From positions 1,178,001-1,242,000 of the forward strand of contig NC_009659.1 of the NCBI RefSeq assembly GCF_000013625.1: a stretch of DNA of 64,000 nt. The letters are read 5' to 3'. The translations under genes were made by a program, and so were the position numbers. The notes beneath the pieces were generated by a model, which worked only from the letters and a program-made list of their open reading frames with translations, had not been told where the DNA came from and searched no databases. Positions 26,173 through 33,932 of this stretch are shown here, in pieces (within the stretch, counting starts at the first letter, position 1; each line of letters begins with the position of its first letter). Source of the stretch: Janthinobacterium sp. Marseille (GTDB lineage Bacteria > Pseudomonadota > Gammaproteobacteria > Burkholderiales > Burkholderiaceae_D).

Positions 26173-27465
26173 TTATGCCGATTGCAATGCGGGGCGGCGT
26201 GCGATGCGATAAATACTGCCTAGCAGCAGCGTGATTGCGAGTGCCGGCAAGGCGGAGCCGACTACCGGCCACATCATTGGACACAGATGGAACGCTGCAA
26301 TGCCGACCAGCCAGATCGCTACCGGCACCACGTTCACGCCTTTATCGGTGGCTTCACCCTTTAATGCCAATTGCGAAATCACCACGCCGAACAAAGGCAC
26401 AAACACCGAGCTCAGGGTCAGCAGGAAGGGTTCCAGTCCATGCATCGGCAGGAACAGGGCGCAGGCGGTGGCGACCAGTGCCAGCGTGATGCCCCAGAAA
26501 CGTATCGTGAATTTACCATGCAGGAAATTCAGCGAGACTGAACCGGAATACACGTCGCCGTAAGCATTATCCATTTCATCGATCAGGATCAGGCCGAGCG
26601 CAATCAGGCCGCCTTGCGCCAGCAACAGCGTGGTCATCAGGTCAGCGCCGGGATTGGACGTGCTGACGATCAATACACCCAAGGCGTGGCACCAGATATT
26701 CGCCACCGCAAAGCCGAGCCAGGTGCCGCGGAAGGTTGTGGCGCCGGCTTTGCCGTAGCGCGCGAAGTCAGCCACCAGCGGCAACCATGAGACCGGCATT
26801 GCCATCACCAGGTCTATGCCAGCCAGGGTACTCATCGAACCATCGCCAGCGCGATGCCAGATTGCGTCGAGGCCTTGGGCCTGTGCTTTCAGGAAGAATT
26901 GGTAGGTCAGCCAGATCAATGAGAGGATCACCAGCGGCAGGCCGAAGCGACCGACGAACCAACGCACCAGGCCTATCATCGAACCGGTCGCCAAGCCGAC
27001 CAGCAACAAGCCCCAGAACAAGGCGGTGACGTAGGGCAGCCAGATTGCATCGAGGCCGGTAATGTCCTTGATCAGTGCGGTGGTGCCGTCACGCATGACG
27101 ACCAGTTCGAATGCACTCCAGCCTATCAGTTGCACCACGTTCAGGATGACCGGCAGTTTGGCAAACGAGGTACCGAGGGTCTGGCACATCAGTACCGGGC
27201 TCGACAGGCCGCGTTCAAAGCCGATATAGGCGACCAGTGCGAGCAGGGCGGCACCGAGTACGGAGCCGATAACGATAGCGAACAGGGCGGTTTGCGTGCC
27301 GAGCGCAGTGCCGAGGAAGGCACCGATTTGCATGACCAGCAGGCCGACGCCGAGGCTGAACCACAGTGCTGCATGATCGCGGAAGGAAAAGACGCGCTCG
27401 TTTGCCGGGATAGGAGTGAATGCGGTATTGCCAGTTGCCGCAGAAGCGTTTGGTAAAGCCATCAT
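26173..27465 (-). CDS. cytX: Hydroxymethylpyrimidine (thiamin precursor) transporter CytX
   Basis: 430 residues, about twelve membrane segments, of the NCS1 purine/cytosine permease family (VLMCQTLGTSFAKLPVILNV, WLPLVADFARYGKAG, LIDEMDNAYGDVYSGSVSL). A TPP riboswitch lies immediately upstream on the same strand, and the CytX subgroup of this family is known for thiamin-regulated uptake of hydroxymethylpyrimidine, so that substrate is the best assignment rather than cytosine. It is a single-gene unit with no thi genes next to it. Start at ATG 27465, with a second in-frame ATG at 27462. Confidence 0.88.
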   Translation of the reverse strand: MMALPNASAATGNTAFTPIPANERVFSFRDHAALWFSLGVGLLVMQIGAFLGTALGTQTALFAIVIGSVLGAALLALVAYIGFERGLSSPVLMCQTLGTSFAKLPVILNVVQLIGWSAFELVVMRDGTTALIKDITGLDAIWLPYVTALFWGLLLVGLATGSMIGLVRWFVGRFGLPLVILSLIWLTYQFFLKAQAQGLDAIWHRAGDGSMSTLAGIDLVMAMPVSWLPLVADFARYGKAGATTFRGTWLGFAVANIWCHALGVLIVSTSNPGADLMTTLLLAQGGLIALGLILIDEMDNAYGDVYSGSVSLNFLHGKFTIRFWGITLALVATACALFLPMHGLEPFLLTLSSVFVPLFGVVISQLALKGEATDKGVNVVPVAIWLVGIAAFHLCPMMWPVVGSALPALAITLLLGSIYRIARRPALQSA

Positions 27466-27525
27466 GGTCTTTCAAAAGATGGCAGGTCAGCGGATTCGAT
27501 GCCGCGTGGAGCGGCGATGGATTAC

Positions 27526-27606
27526 ATGCTTTCCTGCGCGAGGATTACCTCAATCAGGTTCAACGGGTATCTCTCACCCACGCGCATGCGCAGGACCCCG
27601 AGCCAA
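27526..27606 (-). promoter_or_regulatory. TPP riboswitch (THI element)
   Basis: Read on the minus strand it starts GGCTCGGGGTCC, continues GGGTGAGAGATACCCGTTGA and AACCTGATT (the thi-box core, 27553-27560), then GAGGTAATCCTC and GCGCAGGAAAGC. This is the order P2, P3, J3-2 GAGA, P4/P5 and closing strand of thiamin-pyrophosphate riboswitches. The following GCCGC/GCGGC hairpin (about 27500-27515) has no T-run, so control is probably at translation initiation of cytX. Confidence 0.92.
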
Positions 27607-27850
27607 GTGTCTGAACACGTATTTAAAGTAAATGTTCAAACAGGTCGCTACTTTGAGCCAAAAAACATTTATAGGCAAGCCCGGCGGGCATGTGCGATGA
27701 AGTCGCCATCTGCGGGGAAGGGGCCGGGCCGAAAAAACCGAGAACTTCCTGAACCAAAGCAATTCTTCTCCATCCTAGAATGGGCTTGTTTTTTTAGCAA
27801 AAAACGATGTCCGAAAATATTCCGTCTTTTAATCTTTTACCGGGGAAGCC
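27607..27850. other. Intergenic region between cytX leader and SnoaL-like gene
   Basis: About 240 bases without a gene. It must hold the divergent promoters of cytX and the following gene. GGGGAAG at 27842-27848 is the ribosome site of the SnoaL-like gene. No distinct operator is visible. Confidence 0.4.
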
Positions 27851-28303
27851 ATGCTGCGTTTTATCTCTTTGTCCGCTCTTGTTTTTGTCACTGCCACTAA
27901 TGTCTATGCGAAGTCCGAGGTTTGCCACGCGACCTCCGAGAAGCAAATTGCTTCTTTGTTTGATCGCTGGAATGCATCGCTGCAAACCGGCGAGCCCGCG
28001 AAAGTGGTCGCCAACTACGCCGCCAAATCCATCTTGTTGCCTACTGTCTCAAATCAGCCGCGCCTGAGTGTGGCGGAAAAAGAAGACTACTTCGCCCATT
28101 TTCTCGCACACAAACCGGTCGGCAGCATCGATAGTCGCAGCATCGAACTCAACTGCAATAGTGCAGTCGATGCCGGCTTGTACACCTTCAAGTTTGACGA
28201 TGGCTCGCAAGTAAAGGCGCGTTACACCTTCACTTATAAATGGGATGGCAAACAATGGCTGATCTCAAGCCATCATTCTTCCGCGATGCCGGAAAAAAAC
28301 TGA
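27851..28303 (+). CDS. Secreted SnoaL/DUF4440-like (SgcJ/EcaC family) protein
   Basis: 150 residues. A Sec signal peptide (MLRFISLSALVFVTATNVYA, cleaved near residue 20) is followed by one small NTF2-like domain: LFDRWNASLQTGEPAKVVAN at the start and ARYTFTYKWDGKQWLISSHH at the end are the characteristic strand and helix pattern of the CaMKII-association / SgcJ-EcaC group. Such proteins bind small ligands in the cone-shaped fold; the role here is unknown. It is followed by a region holding a LexA box on the other strand. Confidence 0.8.
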   Translation: MLRFISLSALVFVTATNVYAKSEVCHATSEKQIASLFDRWNASLQTGEPAKVVANYAAKSILLPTVSNQPRLSVAEKEDYFAHFLAHKPVGSIDSRSIELNCNSAVDAGLYTFKFDDGSQVKARYTFTYKWDGKQWLISSHHSSAMPEKN

Positions 28304-28403
28304 AGCGGGATTTGAAGAGCCTGGGAAAGCGTTCCTGATCAGGAGCAGGCGGCACACATTGCGTGTTTGCCTGCAGAGGAATGCCGAACGGCAGAAAAGA
28401 AAA

Positions 28404-28466
28404 GTCGGGTCGCACAATAAAACTTGGAGGGGGAGCGACCCGACGAAAATGGTAAATACTGTATAT
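28404..28466 (-). ncRNA. Candidate SOS-regulated small RNA with C-rich loop
   Basis: A minus-strand promoter (next entry) would start transcription near 28466. From 28444 down to 28404 lies a perfect 10-bp hairpin (GTCGGGTCGC / GCGACCCGAC) with a 21-nt loop containing TCCCCCTCC, followed by TTTTCTTTTC, i.e. a rho-independent terminator in this direction only. The transcript would be about 65-75 nt and contains no ATG. The C-rich loop could pair with Shine-Dalgarno sequences. The RNA is inferred; only the promoter, box and hairpin are seen. Confidence 0.45.
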
Positions 28467-28501
28467 AAACACAGTATAACATCGGATCCGGCAAAAATCA
28501 A
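28457..28501 (-). promoter_or_regulatory. LexA (SOS) box overlapping a minus-strand promoter
   Basis: TACTGTATATAAACACAGTA at 28457-28476 contains CTGT-N8-ACAG and matches the proteobacterial SOS box in nearly every position. On the minus strand TTGATT (28501-28496), 17 bases, TATACT (28478-28473) form a good sigma-70 promoter, and the box covers its -10 and start site. No comparable plus-strand promoter is seen. Confidence 0.7.
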
Positions 28502-28617
28502 AAGCCCACATCAAGTCTGTGAAATATATTCCGCAATGTTGTACGGAAGGTGAATAAAAGATGTCGTCATGATAAAGTTTGTGCGGTGCAATATTGCCCG
28601 TCTTCACTTTTATCCCT

Positions 28618-29526
28618 ATGACGACCACTCCGCATCAATTCCGCATCGGTTTAGCCACCAGCCGCACTCACCAAGACGCGCCGAATTCCGTACTGGCACG
28701 TTTGCTCAATGGCAGCCGCATCGCGATCGAACAGCATTTGCAACCGCAATTGATTGTCGTCGGGCGTACGCTGGATGCGATGGATCACCTCGGTTTGCTG
28801 AAGAATTACCCGCATATCGAGCGCTTTCCTTATGGTCGCCATGGCGGATTGATGAAGCTGGTGTCGCGGGTAGTCGATACCGATCCGGCGCGGCGGCTGG
28901 ATGCGGTGATGTACTTGATGGATCCGGTCGATCCTTCGTCTATCTTTCCGGAAGCGGTAGCCCTCAAGCGCCAGTGCGTAATCCATGGCAAACCTTTCCT
29001 GTCGACGTTGGCCGGTGCACGTGAATGGCTGGAGCTGGAGTCTATCGCCATCGGCGCGGCACCGAATCCGGAGCTGGATGAAACTTTCGACCTGAAGAAT
29101 GAAGGCATTGCGATGATTGCGCACGATGCGATGAAAGGCCGCATGCTGGAAATCGCCGAGCGTCATTTTGATTTGCTGGACCAGTTCGGCTTCCGCTGTG
29201 CGACCGGTACTACCGGCAGCCTGCTGAACAAGCTGGCGCAAAAAATCAAAGGGGAAGAAGCGGGGCGCAACTGGGTCAAGCCTTACCTGAGCGGTCCGAT
29301 GGGCGGCGATGCGCAGATTGCCGAATTAATCCTCGATAAAGACCAATGCCGTCGCGTGCTATTCCTGGAGGACCCGCATGTGGCGCGCCAGCACGAAGCC
29401 GACATCCAGCTGCTGGAACGTGCAGCGCGTACCGTGACCGATTACGCACTGTGTATCAGTAATGAGAATTGTGGTGAACGCTGGCTTGATTTGCTGCAGA
29501 AGCGCGTCGCTTTGCGCGCAGCCTGA
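28618..29526 (+). CDS. Methylglyoxal synthase-like protein with two MGS-fold domains
   Basis: 302 residues from ATG 28618, twice the 152 of E. coli MgsA. The C-terminal half (about residues 165-300) holds the enzyme signature: AMIAHDAMKGRM, CATGTTGSLL, YLSGPMGGDAQIAELI with the catalytic Asp, and FLEDPHVARQHEADIQLLER. The N-terminal half repeats the fold in degenerate form (IGLATSRTHQDAPNSVLARL and DAVMYLMDPVDPSS) but lacks the GTTG and GPMGGD motifs. Methylglyoxal synthase turns dihydroxyacetone phosphate into methylglyoxal and phosphate; activity is plausible for the C-terminal domain, and the first may be regulatory. No Shine-Dalgarno sequence is obvious. A terminator follows. Confidence 0.75.
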   Translation: MTTTPHQFRIGLATSRTHQDAPNSVLARLLNGSRIAIEQHLQPQLIVVGRTLDAMDHLGLLKNYPHIERFPYGRHGGLMKLVSRVVDTDPARRLDAVMYLMDPVDPSSIFPEAVALKRQCVIHGKPFLSTLAGAREWLELESIAIGAAPNPELDETFDLKNEGIAMIAHDAMKGRMLEIAERHFDLLDQFGFRCATGTTGSLLNKLAQKIKGEEAGRNWVKPYLSGPMGGDAQIAELILDKDQCRRVLFLEDPHVARQHEADIQLLERAARTVTDYALCISNENCGERWLDLLQKRVALRAA

Positions 29527-29530
29527 AAAG

Positions 29531-29559
29531 AAAAGGGGCCGCATGAAGCGGCCCCTTTT
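29531..29559. terminator. Bidirectional rho-independent terminator
   Basis: A perfect 12-bp stem AAAAGGGGCCGC / GCGGCCCCTTTT with a 5-nt loop. T-runs occur on both strands, so it can end both the methylglyoxal-synthase-like gene and the convergent PhnD-like gene. Confidence 0.93.
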
Positions 29560-29578
29560 GCATTACCGGGATCGAATT

Positions 29579-30391
29579 TTAGAGGCCGAGGCGCGCCGTC
29601 GCTTCGTCCATTACAGCAGTGTTCCATGGCACAAAGCCGGTCATGCCGATTTTTGACAGGGCGCTGCGGCCGGCTTCGCTGTCCGGCAAGGTCAGCAACA
29701 GGGTTTTGACTTTTTCACGATCGGATTCGCTGAGCTTTTTCGAAGCCAGGAATTGCTTTATTGCGACGGGTTTAGTCTCCGCCAGGATGCGACCGCCTTT
29801 GGCAGTCCAGGCTTTGGCTACCGCCGCCGAACCGGTGACGCCGGCATCGACAAAGCCGTTATCGATCATGAATGGCACGGCATCCTGATAGCGGGTCGGG
29901 GTGTAGCTTTTTTCCGGATCGGTGAAGCGCAATTCATGCAGGTTGGCGGTGAACATCACGGTTGTGATCGATTCCACCGACGGTACACCTATCTTTTTGC
30001 CACGCAGGTCTGTCATGGCCTTCAAAGGCGAATTCTGCGCCACCAGTACGCGTGCGCGGTAATCCGTGTAGCCTTTGGCAGTCACCAGGCCTTCGTAACC
30101 ATTCTTTTTCACGGCTTGCAGGCCGATGTGGGCAGGGTGTATGAAAGCCAGGTCGTATTTGCCTTCGGCCAGGCCTTTTTCAAATACCGCGTATTTGTCT
30201 ACGGTTTGCAGCTTGACGTTTTGCTTGAGCTCTTTCGACAGCAATTGCAGCAATGGTTTGTAACGTTCGCTGGCCGGTCCGCCGTCCTGATAAGTCACGC
30301 CTTCATTGATGGCCAGGACCAGGTCTTGCGCAGCTGCCGAATTGATTCCGGCCGCCAGTACTGTCATAGCCAAAAAAGATGCGAGTTTCAT
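29579..30391 (-). CDS. PhnD-like phosphate/phosphonate-type periplasmic binding protein
   Basis: 270 residues. A Sec signal (cleavage near AAAQ, residue ~21) precedes a two-lobed binding fold of the PhnD/SsuA (phosphonate-BD_like) type: YDLAFIHPAHIGLQAVKK, DLRGKKIGVPSVES, DAGVTGSAAVAKAW and the C-terminal GFVPW. GGAG lies about eight bases before the ATG on the minus strand. No permease or ATPase gene is adjacent, so it is an orphan binding protein, either serving a transporter elsewhere or acting as a sensor partner. The ligand is not determined. Confidence 0.85.
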   Translation of the reverse strand: MKLASFLAMTVLAAGINSAAAQDLVLAINEGVTYQDGGPASERYKPLLQLLSKELKQNVKLQTVDKYAVFEKGLAEGKYDLAFIHPAHIGLQAVKKNGYEGLVTAKGYTDYRARVLVAQNSPLKAMTDLRGKKIGVPSVESITTVMFTANLHELRFTDPEKSYTPTRYQDAVPFMIDNGFVDAGVTGSAAVAKAWTAKGGRILAETKPVAIKQFLASKKLSESDREKVKTLLLTLPDSEAGRSALSKIGMTGFVPWNTAVMDEATARLGL

Positions 30392-30672
30392 AAGCGGTAC
30401 TCCGTAAAAATTGTTTTTATTGGGTAACTAATTCCAGTGTGAATGTTACATTAACAAAGCACGGCAAAAGAGTTTTTCTTGTGCTTGTACGTATAAATGC
30501 ACAACAATTTATTTAATTTATATCAATACCAAGTTGATGGCTGGGTGTCCCGGGACATGGCGCAATACCGGTTTTGATCGTAAACGATGGCCGGTATGTG
30601 TGTTAGCCCATAGTGATAGCCCGCTTGTTTGCTTATTATTAATCGATGTGCCAACAAAGGAGCGAGACCACT

Positions 30673-31161
30673 ATGCAAATCCGTACTCTGTTCTTCGTTA
30701 TCATCCTTGGAGCAATCGGCGCGCTGGCAGCGTTGAATTGGGATGCCTTTAATACACCGACCACACTGTGGCTGGGTGTGGCAACCGTGCAGGCTCCGCT
30801 GGGTATGGTGATGCTGGGGCTGACCGCTGCATTGACGTTCTATTTCCTTGTCTGCATCCTTTACCTGCAATCGTCGGTGATGCTGGAAGCACGCCGTCAT
30901 GCGAAGGAATTGCAAAACAGCCGGGAGCTGGAAGCATCGCGTTTCAGCGAATTGCATCGTTTCATTGAAGAAGAAATCCAGGCCGTGGCAAAGCAGGATG
31001 CAGAAGCGCAAAGCGCCTTGCTGCAGCGTCTCGACAAGCTCGATACCGGCGTGGTGTCTGCGGTGGAGCAATCCGGGAATACGCTGGCAGCCTATATCGG
31101 CGAACTGGAAGACAGGCTGGAGCGGGGTGGTACTACGCTGACACCGAACCGACCAGTGTGA
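30673..31161 (+). CDS. LapA-domain (DUF1049) inner membrane protein
   Basis: Start at ATG 30673 behind AAAGGAG (30656-30662). 162 residues: two membrane segments (residues ~5-22 and ~38-60) with NWDAFNTPTTLWLGV between them, as in LapA/YciS-type proteins of LPS assembly, then a long charged coiled coil (about residues 70-155). The coiled-coil tail is longer than in E. coli LapA. No lapB gene is next to it. Function by family only. Confidence 0.7.
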   Translation: MQIRTLFFVIILGAIGALAALNWDAFNTPTTLWLGVATVQAPLGMVMLGLTAALTFYFLVCILYLQSSVMLEARRHAKELQNSRELEASRFSELHRFIEEEIQAVAKQDAEAQSALLQRLDKLDTGVVSAVEQSGNTLAAYIGELEDRLERGGTTLTPNRPV

Positions 31162-31263
31162 TCAAATAAGCAATTTATTCGATTATAAATTGCCGCTGAC
31201 AGCAAGAATTCCGGGGTACATCAGTTAAACTAGTACCCCTTATTTCCCCCCACGGGCATCAAC

Positions 31264-31689
31264 ATGGCACCAGCCAGGCAATCCGGCAATTCATTACTCG
31301 CGATCCTTGTCGGTATGCTCGCTGTCATGATCGCCATTGCCGCCGGAATTGGCTTTGCCTGGTACTACCTCGAATCGGACAAACGGCACGTACCGCCGAT
31401 TGCTTATTCCAGTTTTGATCCTATCGTGGTGCGCTCGTCGGGCTTCGCGATCAAGACCACCATCGTGCTGCAAACCGCGCCGGAAGAAGCGGCATGGGTA
31501 CAGGGTAATAAGGCGGCGCTGACGGTCGCTTTGCAAACCGCGCTGGCCAGCGCCGACCTGGAACGCGTAAAGACGCCGGACGGTGTCGCCTATGTGCAGG
31601 GTTTATTGCGTGATGCCGCGAACAAGGCCTTGCAGACGCGCAGCGTGCAGGAAGTCTTGCTGACTGATTACGTGCTGCAATTGAACTGA
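31264..31689 (+). CDS. FliL-like single-pass membrane protein
   Basis: 141 residues. One N-terminal membrane segment (LLAILVGMLAVMIAIAAGIG, residues ~10-32) is followed by a periplasmic domain. The pattern with IKTTIVLQTAPEEAAWVQGN and a closing EVLLTDYVLQ resembles FliL, the flagellar basal-body-associated stomatin-like family, but the match is weak and no flagellar gene is nearby. It sits in a same-strand run with the LapA-like and DUF1289 genes. Confidence 0.55.
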   Translation: MAPARQSGNSLLAILVGMLAVMIAIAAGIGFAWYYLESDKRHVPPIAYSSFDPIVVRSSGFAIKTTIVLQTAPEEAAWVQGNKAALTVALQTALASADLERVKTPDGVAYVQGLLRDAANKALQTRSVQEVLLTDYVLQLN

Positions 31690-31763
31690 CGCCATCCGCC
31701 TTCAGCCATTAACCGGGCTTGCCGTAGACTGGCCCCAGAACAGAAACACCGAATATTTGCCGC

Positions 31764-32000
31764 ATGAGTAATACCGATAATCCCGACGATCCGTCCGCCA
31801 ACAAGCCTGAAGACAAGCCGCGCAATACCCTGCGTCCCGATTCACCGTGCGCCGGCTATTGCTCGACTTCGCATGGCGATGAAATTTGCAAGGGATGTGG
31901 CCGGACCTTCGACGAAGTGATCAACTGGATCATTTACGACGATGACGAAAAAGCCGCAGTATGGGCACGCCTGGAGGCTGCTGGCTTGGTAAAGCGTTAA
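31764..32000 (+). CDS. DUF1289 domain protein (small cysteine-rich)
   Basis: 78 residues. The DUF1289 motif is complete: SPCAGYCSTSHGDEICKGCG followed by RTFDEVINW. The four cysteines (C-x3-C ... C-x2-C) suggest metal or iron-sulfur binding, as in YdhL-type proteins. Function unknown. It lies directly before prfC, probably with a separate promoter for prfC in the 117-base gap. Confidence 0.88.
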   Translation: MSNTDNPDDPSANKPEDKPRNTLRPDSPCAGYCSTSHGDEICKGCGRTFDEVINWIIYDDDEKAAVWARLEAAGLVKR

Positions 32001-32117
32001 GCTTTTCCGGCTTTGCGGCATCTGCCGCCCATCGCAAAATCCCTGTCAGTCATTGACTTTATTAGACTTCAAGGCCAAGAGTCGGTAGACTTTAGGCCTT
32101 TTTCCAAGGGCTATTCC

Positions 32118-33788
32118 ATGTCCGCCGCGCCCGAATTACCAACATCCGATTCCGCTGAAACCGAAGCGTTTGAACCGCGTACCGTTTCCTCCGACCTGAT
32201 CAATAGCGAAGTTGCGCGTCGTCGCACCTTTGGCATCATCTCCCACCCGGATGCGGGTAAAACCACGCTCACGGAAAAACTGCTGCTGTTCTCGGGTGCG
32301 ATCCAGCTTGCCGGTACCGTCAAGGGCCGCAAGAGCGGCCGCCATGCGACTTCCGACTGGATGGACATCGAGAAGCAACGCGGCATCTCGGTCGCCAGCT
32401 CGGTCATGCAGTTCGAGTACCGCGATCACGTGGTCAACCTGCTCGATACGCCGGGCCACCAGGATTTCTCGGAAGATACCTATCGCGTGTTGACGGCAGT
32501 CGACTCCGCGCTGATGGTGATCGATGCAGCCAAGGGTGTGGAAGAACAAACGATCAAGCTGCTGAACGTTTGCCGCATGCGCAATACGCCTATCATCACT
32601 TTCATGAACAAACTGGATCGCGAAACACGCGATCCGCTCGAATTGCTGGATGAACTGGAATCGGTGCTGAAGATTGAATGTGCACCGGTAACCTGGCCGA
32701 TCGGCATGGGCAAGAATTTCCGCGGCGTGTATCACTTGCTGCGCGATGAAATCATGCTGTTCGCGGCCGGCAATGAAAAAGCCGACCAGACATTTGAAGT
32801 CATCAAGGGCATAGACAATCCGCGCCTGGCTGAAATGTTCCCGCAAGAAATCGAACAACTGAAGATGGAAGTCGAACTGGTACACGGTGCGTCGCATCCG
32901 TTTGAACTGGACGCTTTCCTCAACGGTACGCGTACGCCGGTTTTCTTCGGTTCCGCGATCAATAACTTTGGTGTGCGTGAAATCCTGAATGCCTTGCTGG
33001 ACTGGGCGCAACCGCCGCGTGAGCGCGATGCCACCGTGCGTTCGGTCAAGCCGACCGAGCTGCCTTTCTCCGGCTTCGTGTTCAAGATCCAGGCGAATAT
33101 GGACCCGGCGCATCGTGATCGCATTGCCTTCCTGCGCGTTTGCTCCGGACGCTTTGAACGTGGCATGAAGATCAAGCATTTGCGCCTGAATCGCGAGATC
33201 AAGGTGTCCAGCGTCGTCACCTTTATGGCATCGAGCCGTGAGCAAGTCGAAGAAGCCTACGCCGGCGATATCATCGGTTTGCCTAACCACGGCAATATGC
33301 AAATCGGCGACAGCTTCTCCGAAGGCGAATTGCTGCAATTCACCGGTATTCCTTATTTCGCGCCGGACTTCTTCCGCTCGGTACGTATCCGTAACCCGCT
33401 GAAGATCAAGCAATTGCATAAGGGTTTGCAACAGTTGGGTGAAGAGGGCGCGATCCAGGTATTCAAACCGGTCAATAGCAGCGACCTGATCCTCGGCGGC
33501 GTCGGCGTGCTGCAATTCGAAGTGGTCGCCAGCCGTTTGCTCAACGAGTATGGCGTGGATGCCGTATTCGAAGGCACCAGCATCAGCAGCGCGCGCTGGA
33601 TTACATGTGATGACAAAAAGATGCTGGCCGAATTCGAGAAGTCGTCCGCCGGACATAATCTTGCGCATGACGCTGCCGGCAACCTGGCTTACCTGGCGAG
33701 CTCGGGTGTCAACCTGCGTCTGACACAGGAGCGCTGGCCTGGCGTTACATTCCACGAGACGCGTGAACACGCGGTCAAGCTGGGCTAA
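32118..33788 (+). CDS. prfC: Peptide chain release factor 3
   Basis: 556 residues from ATG 32118, behind AAGGG with 7-nt spacing; the frame is open upstream but that part is not RF3-like. GTPase motifs: G1 [16 protein letters not shown]2 region [11 protein letters not shown]3 DTPGHQDF, G4 FMNKLDRE. Domains II and III follow (about residues 300-550), as in RF3. It recycles RF1 and RF2 from the ribosome after termination by GTP hydrolysis. An N-terminal extension of about 30 residues before the first strand is longer than in E. coli (529 residues). Confidence 0.96.
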   Translation: MSAAPELPTSDSAETEAFEPRTVSSDLINSEVARRRTFGIISHPDAGKTTLTEKLLLFSGAIQLAGTVKGRKSGRHATSDWMDIEKQRGISVASSVMQFEYRDHVVNLLDTPGHQDFSEDTYRVLTAVDSALMVIDAAKGVEEQTIKLLNVCRMRNTPIITFMNKLDRETRDPLELLDELESVLKIECAPVTWPIGMGKNFRGVYHLLRDEIMLFAAGNEKADQTFEVIKGIDNPRLAEMFPQEIEQLKMEVELVHGASHPFELDAFLNGTRTPVFFGSAINNFGVREILNALLDWAQPPRERDATVRSVKPTELPFSGFVFKIQANMDPAHRDRIAFLRVCSGRFERGMKIKHLRLNREIKVSSVVTFMASSREQVEEAYAGDIIGLPNHGNMQIGDSFSEGELLQFTGIPYFAPDFFRSVRIRNPLKIKQLHKGLQQLGEEGAIQVFKPVNSSDLILGGVGVLQFEVVASRLLNEYGVDAVFEGTSISSARWITCDDKKMLAEFEKSSAGHNLAHDAAGNLAYLASSGVNLRLTQERWPGVTFHETREHAVKLG

Positions 33789-33932
33789 GCTTTTCTTTAT
33801 ATCCCGCTGCTGCATCCGCAGTGGCGGGCATTCCCTTTACCCTGATTTGCCGTCATGCAAGAGTTGTGGCGGTGCTTGCCGTATGCCTGCATTCTTGGCA
33901 TCGTGTAGGTAATTGCCGGTACCAAGGATCAC

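Noticed and set aside
28265..28501. Minus-strand hydrophobic 78-codon frame near the LexA box, considered as an SOS-induced toxin
   Set aside because: Its start codon lies upstream of the predicted transcription start and the frame crosses the terminator hairpin, so the SOS promoter could not express it.
32136..33815. 559-codon minus-strand open frame
   Set aside because: It covers prfC in antisense; prfC is certain and the antisense product has no recognisable motif.
33789..33850. Hairpin after prfC (CCCGC / GCGGG) as terminator
   Set aside because: Stem is interrupted and no T-run follows.
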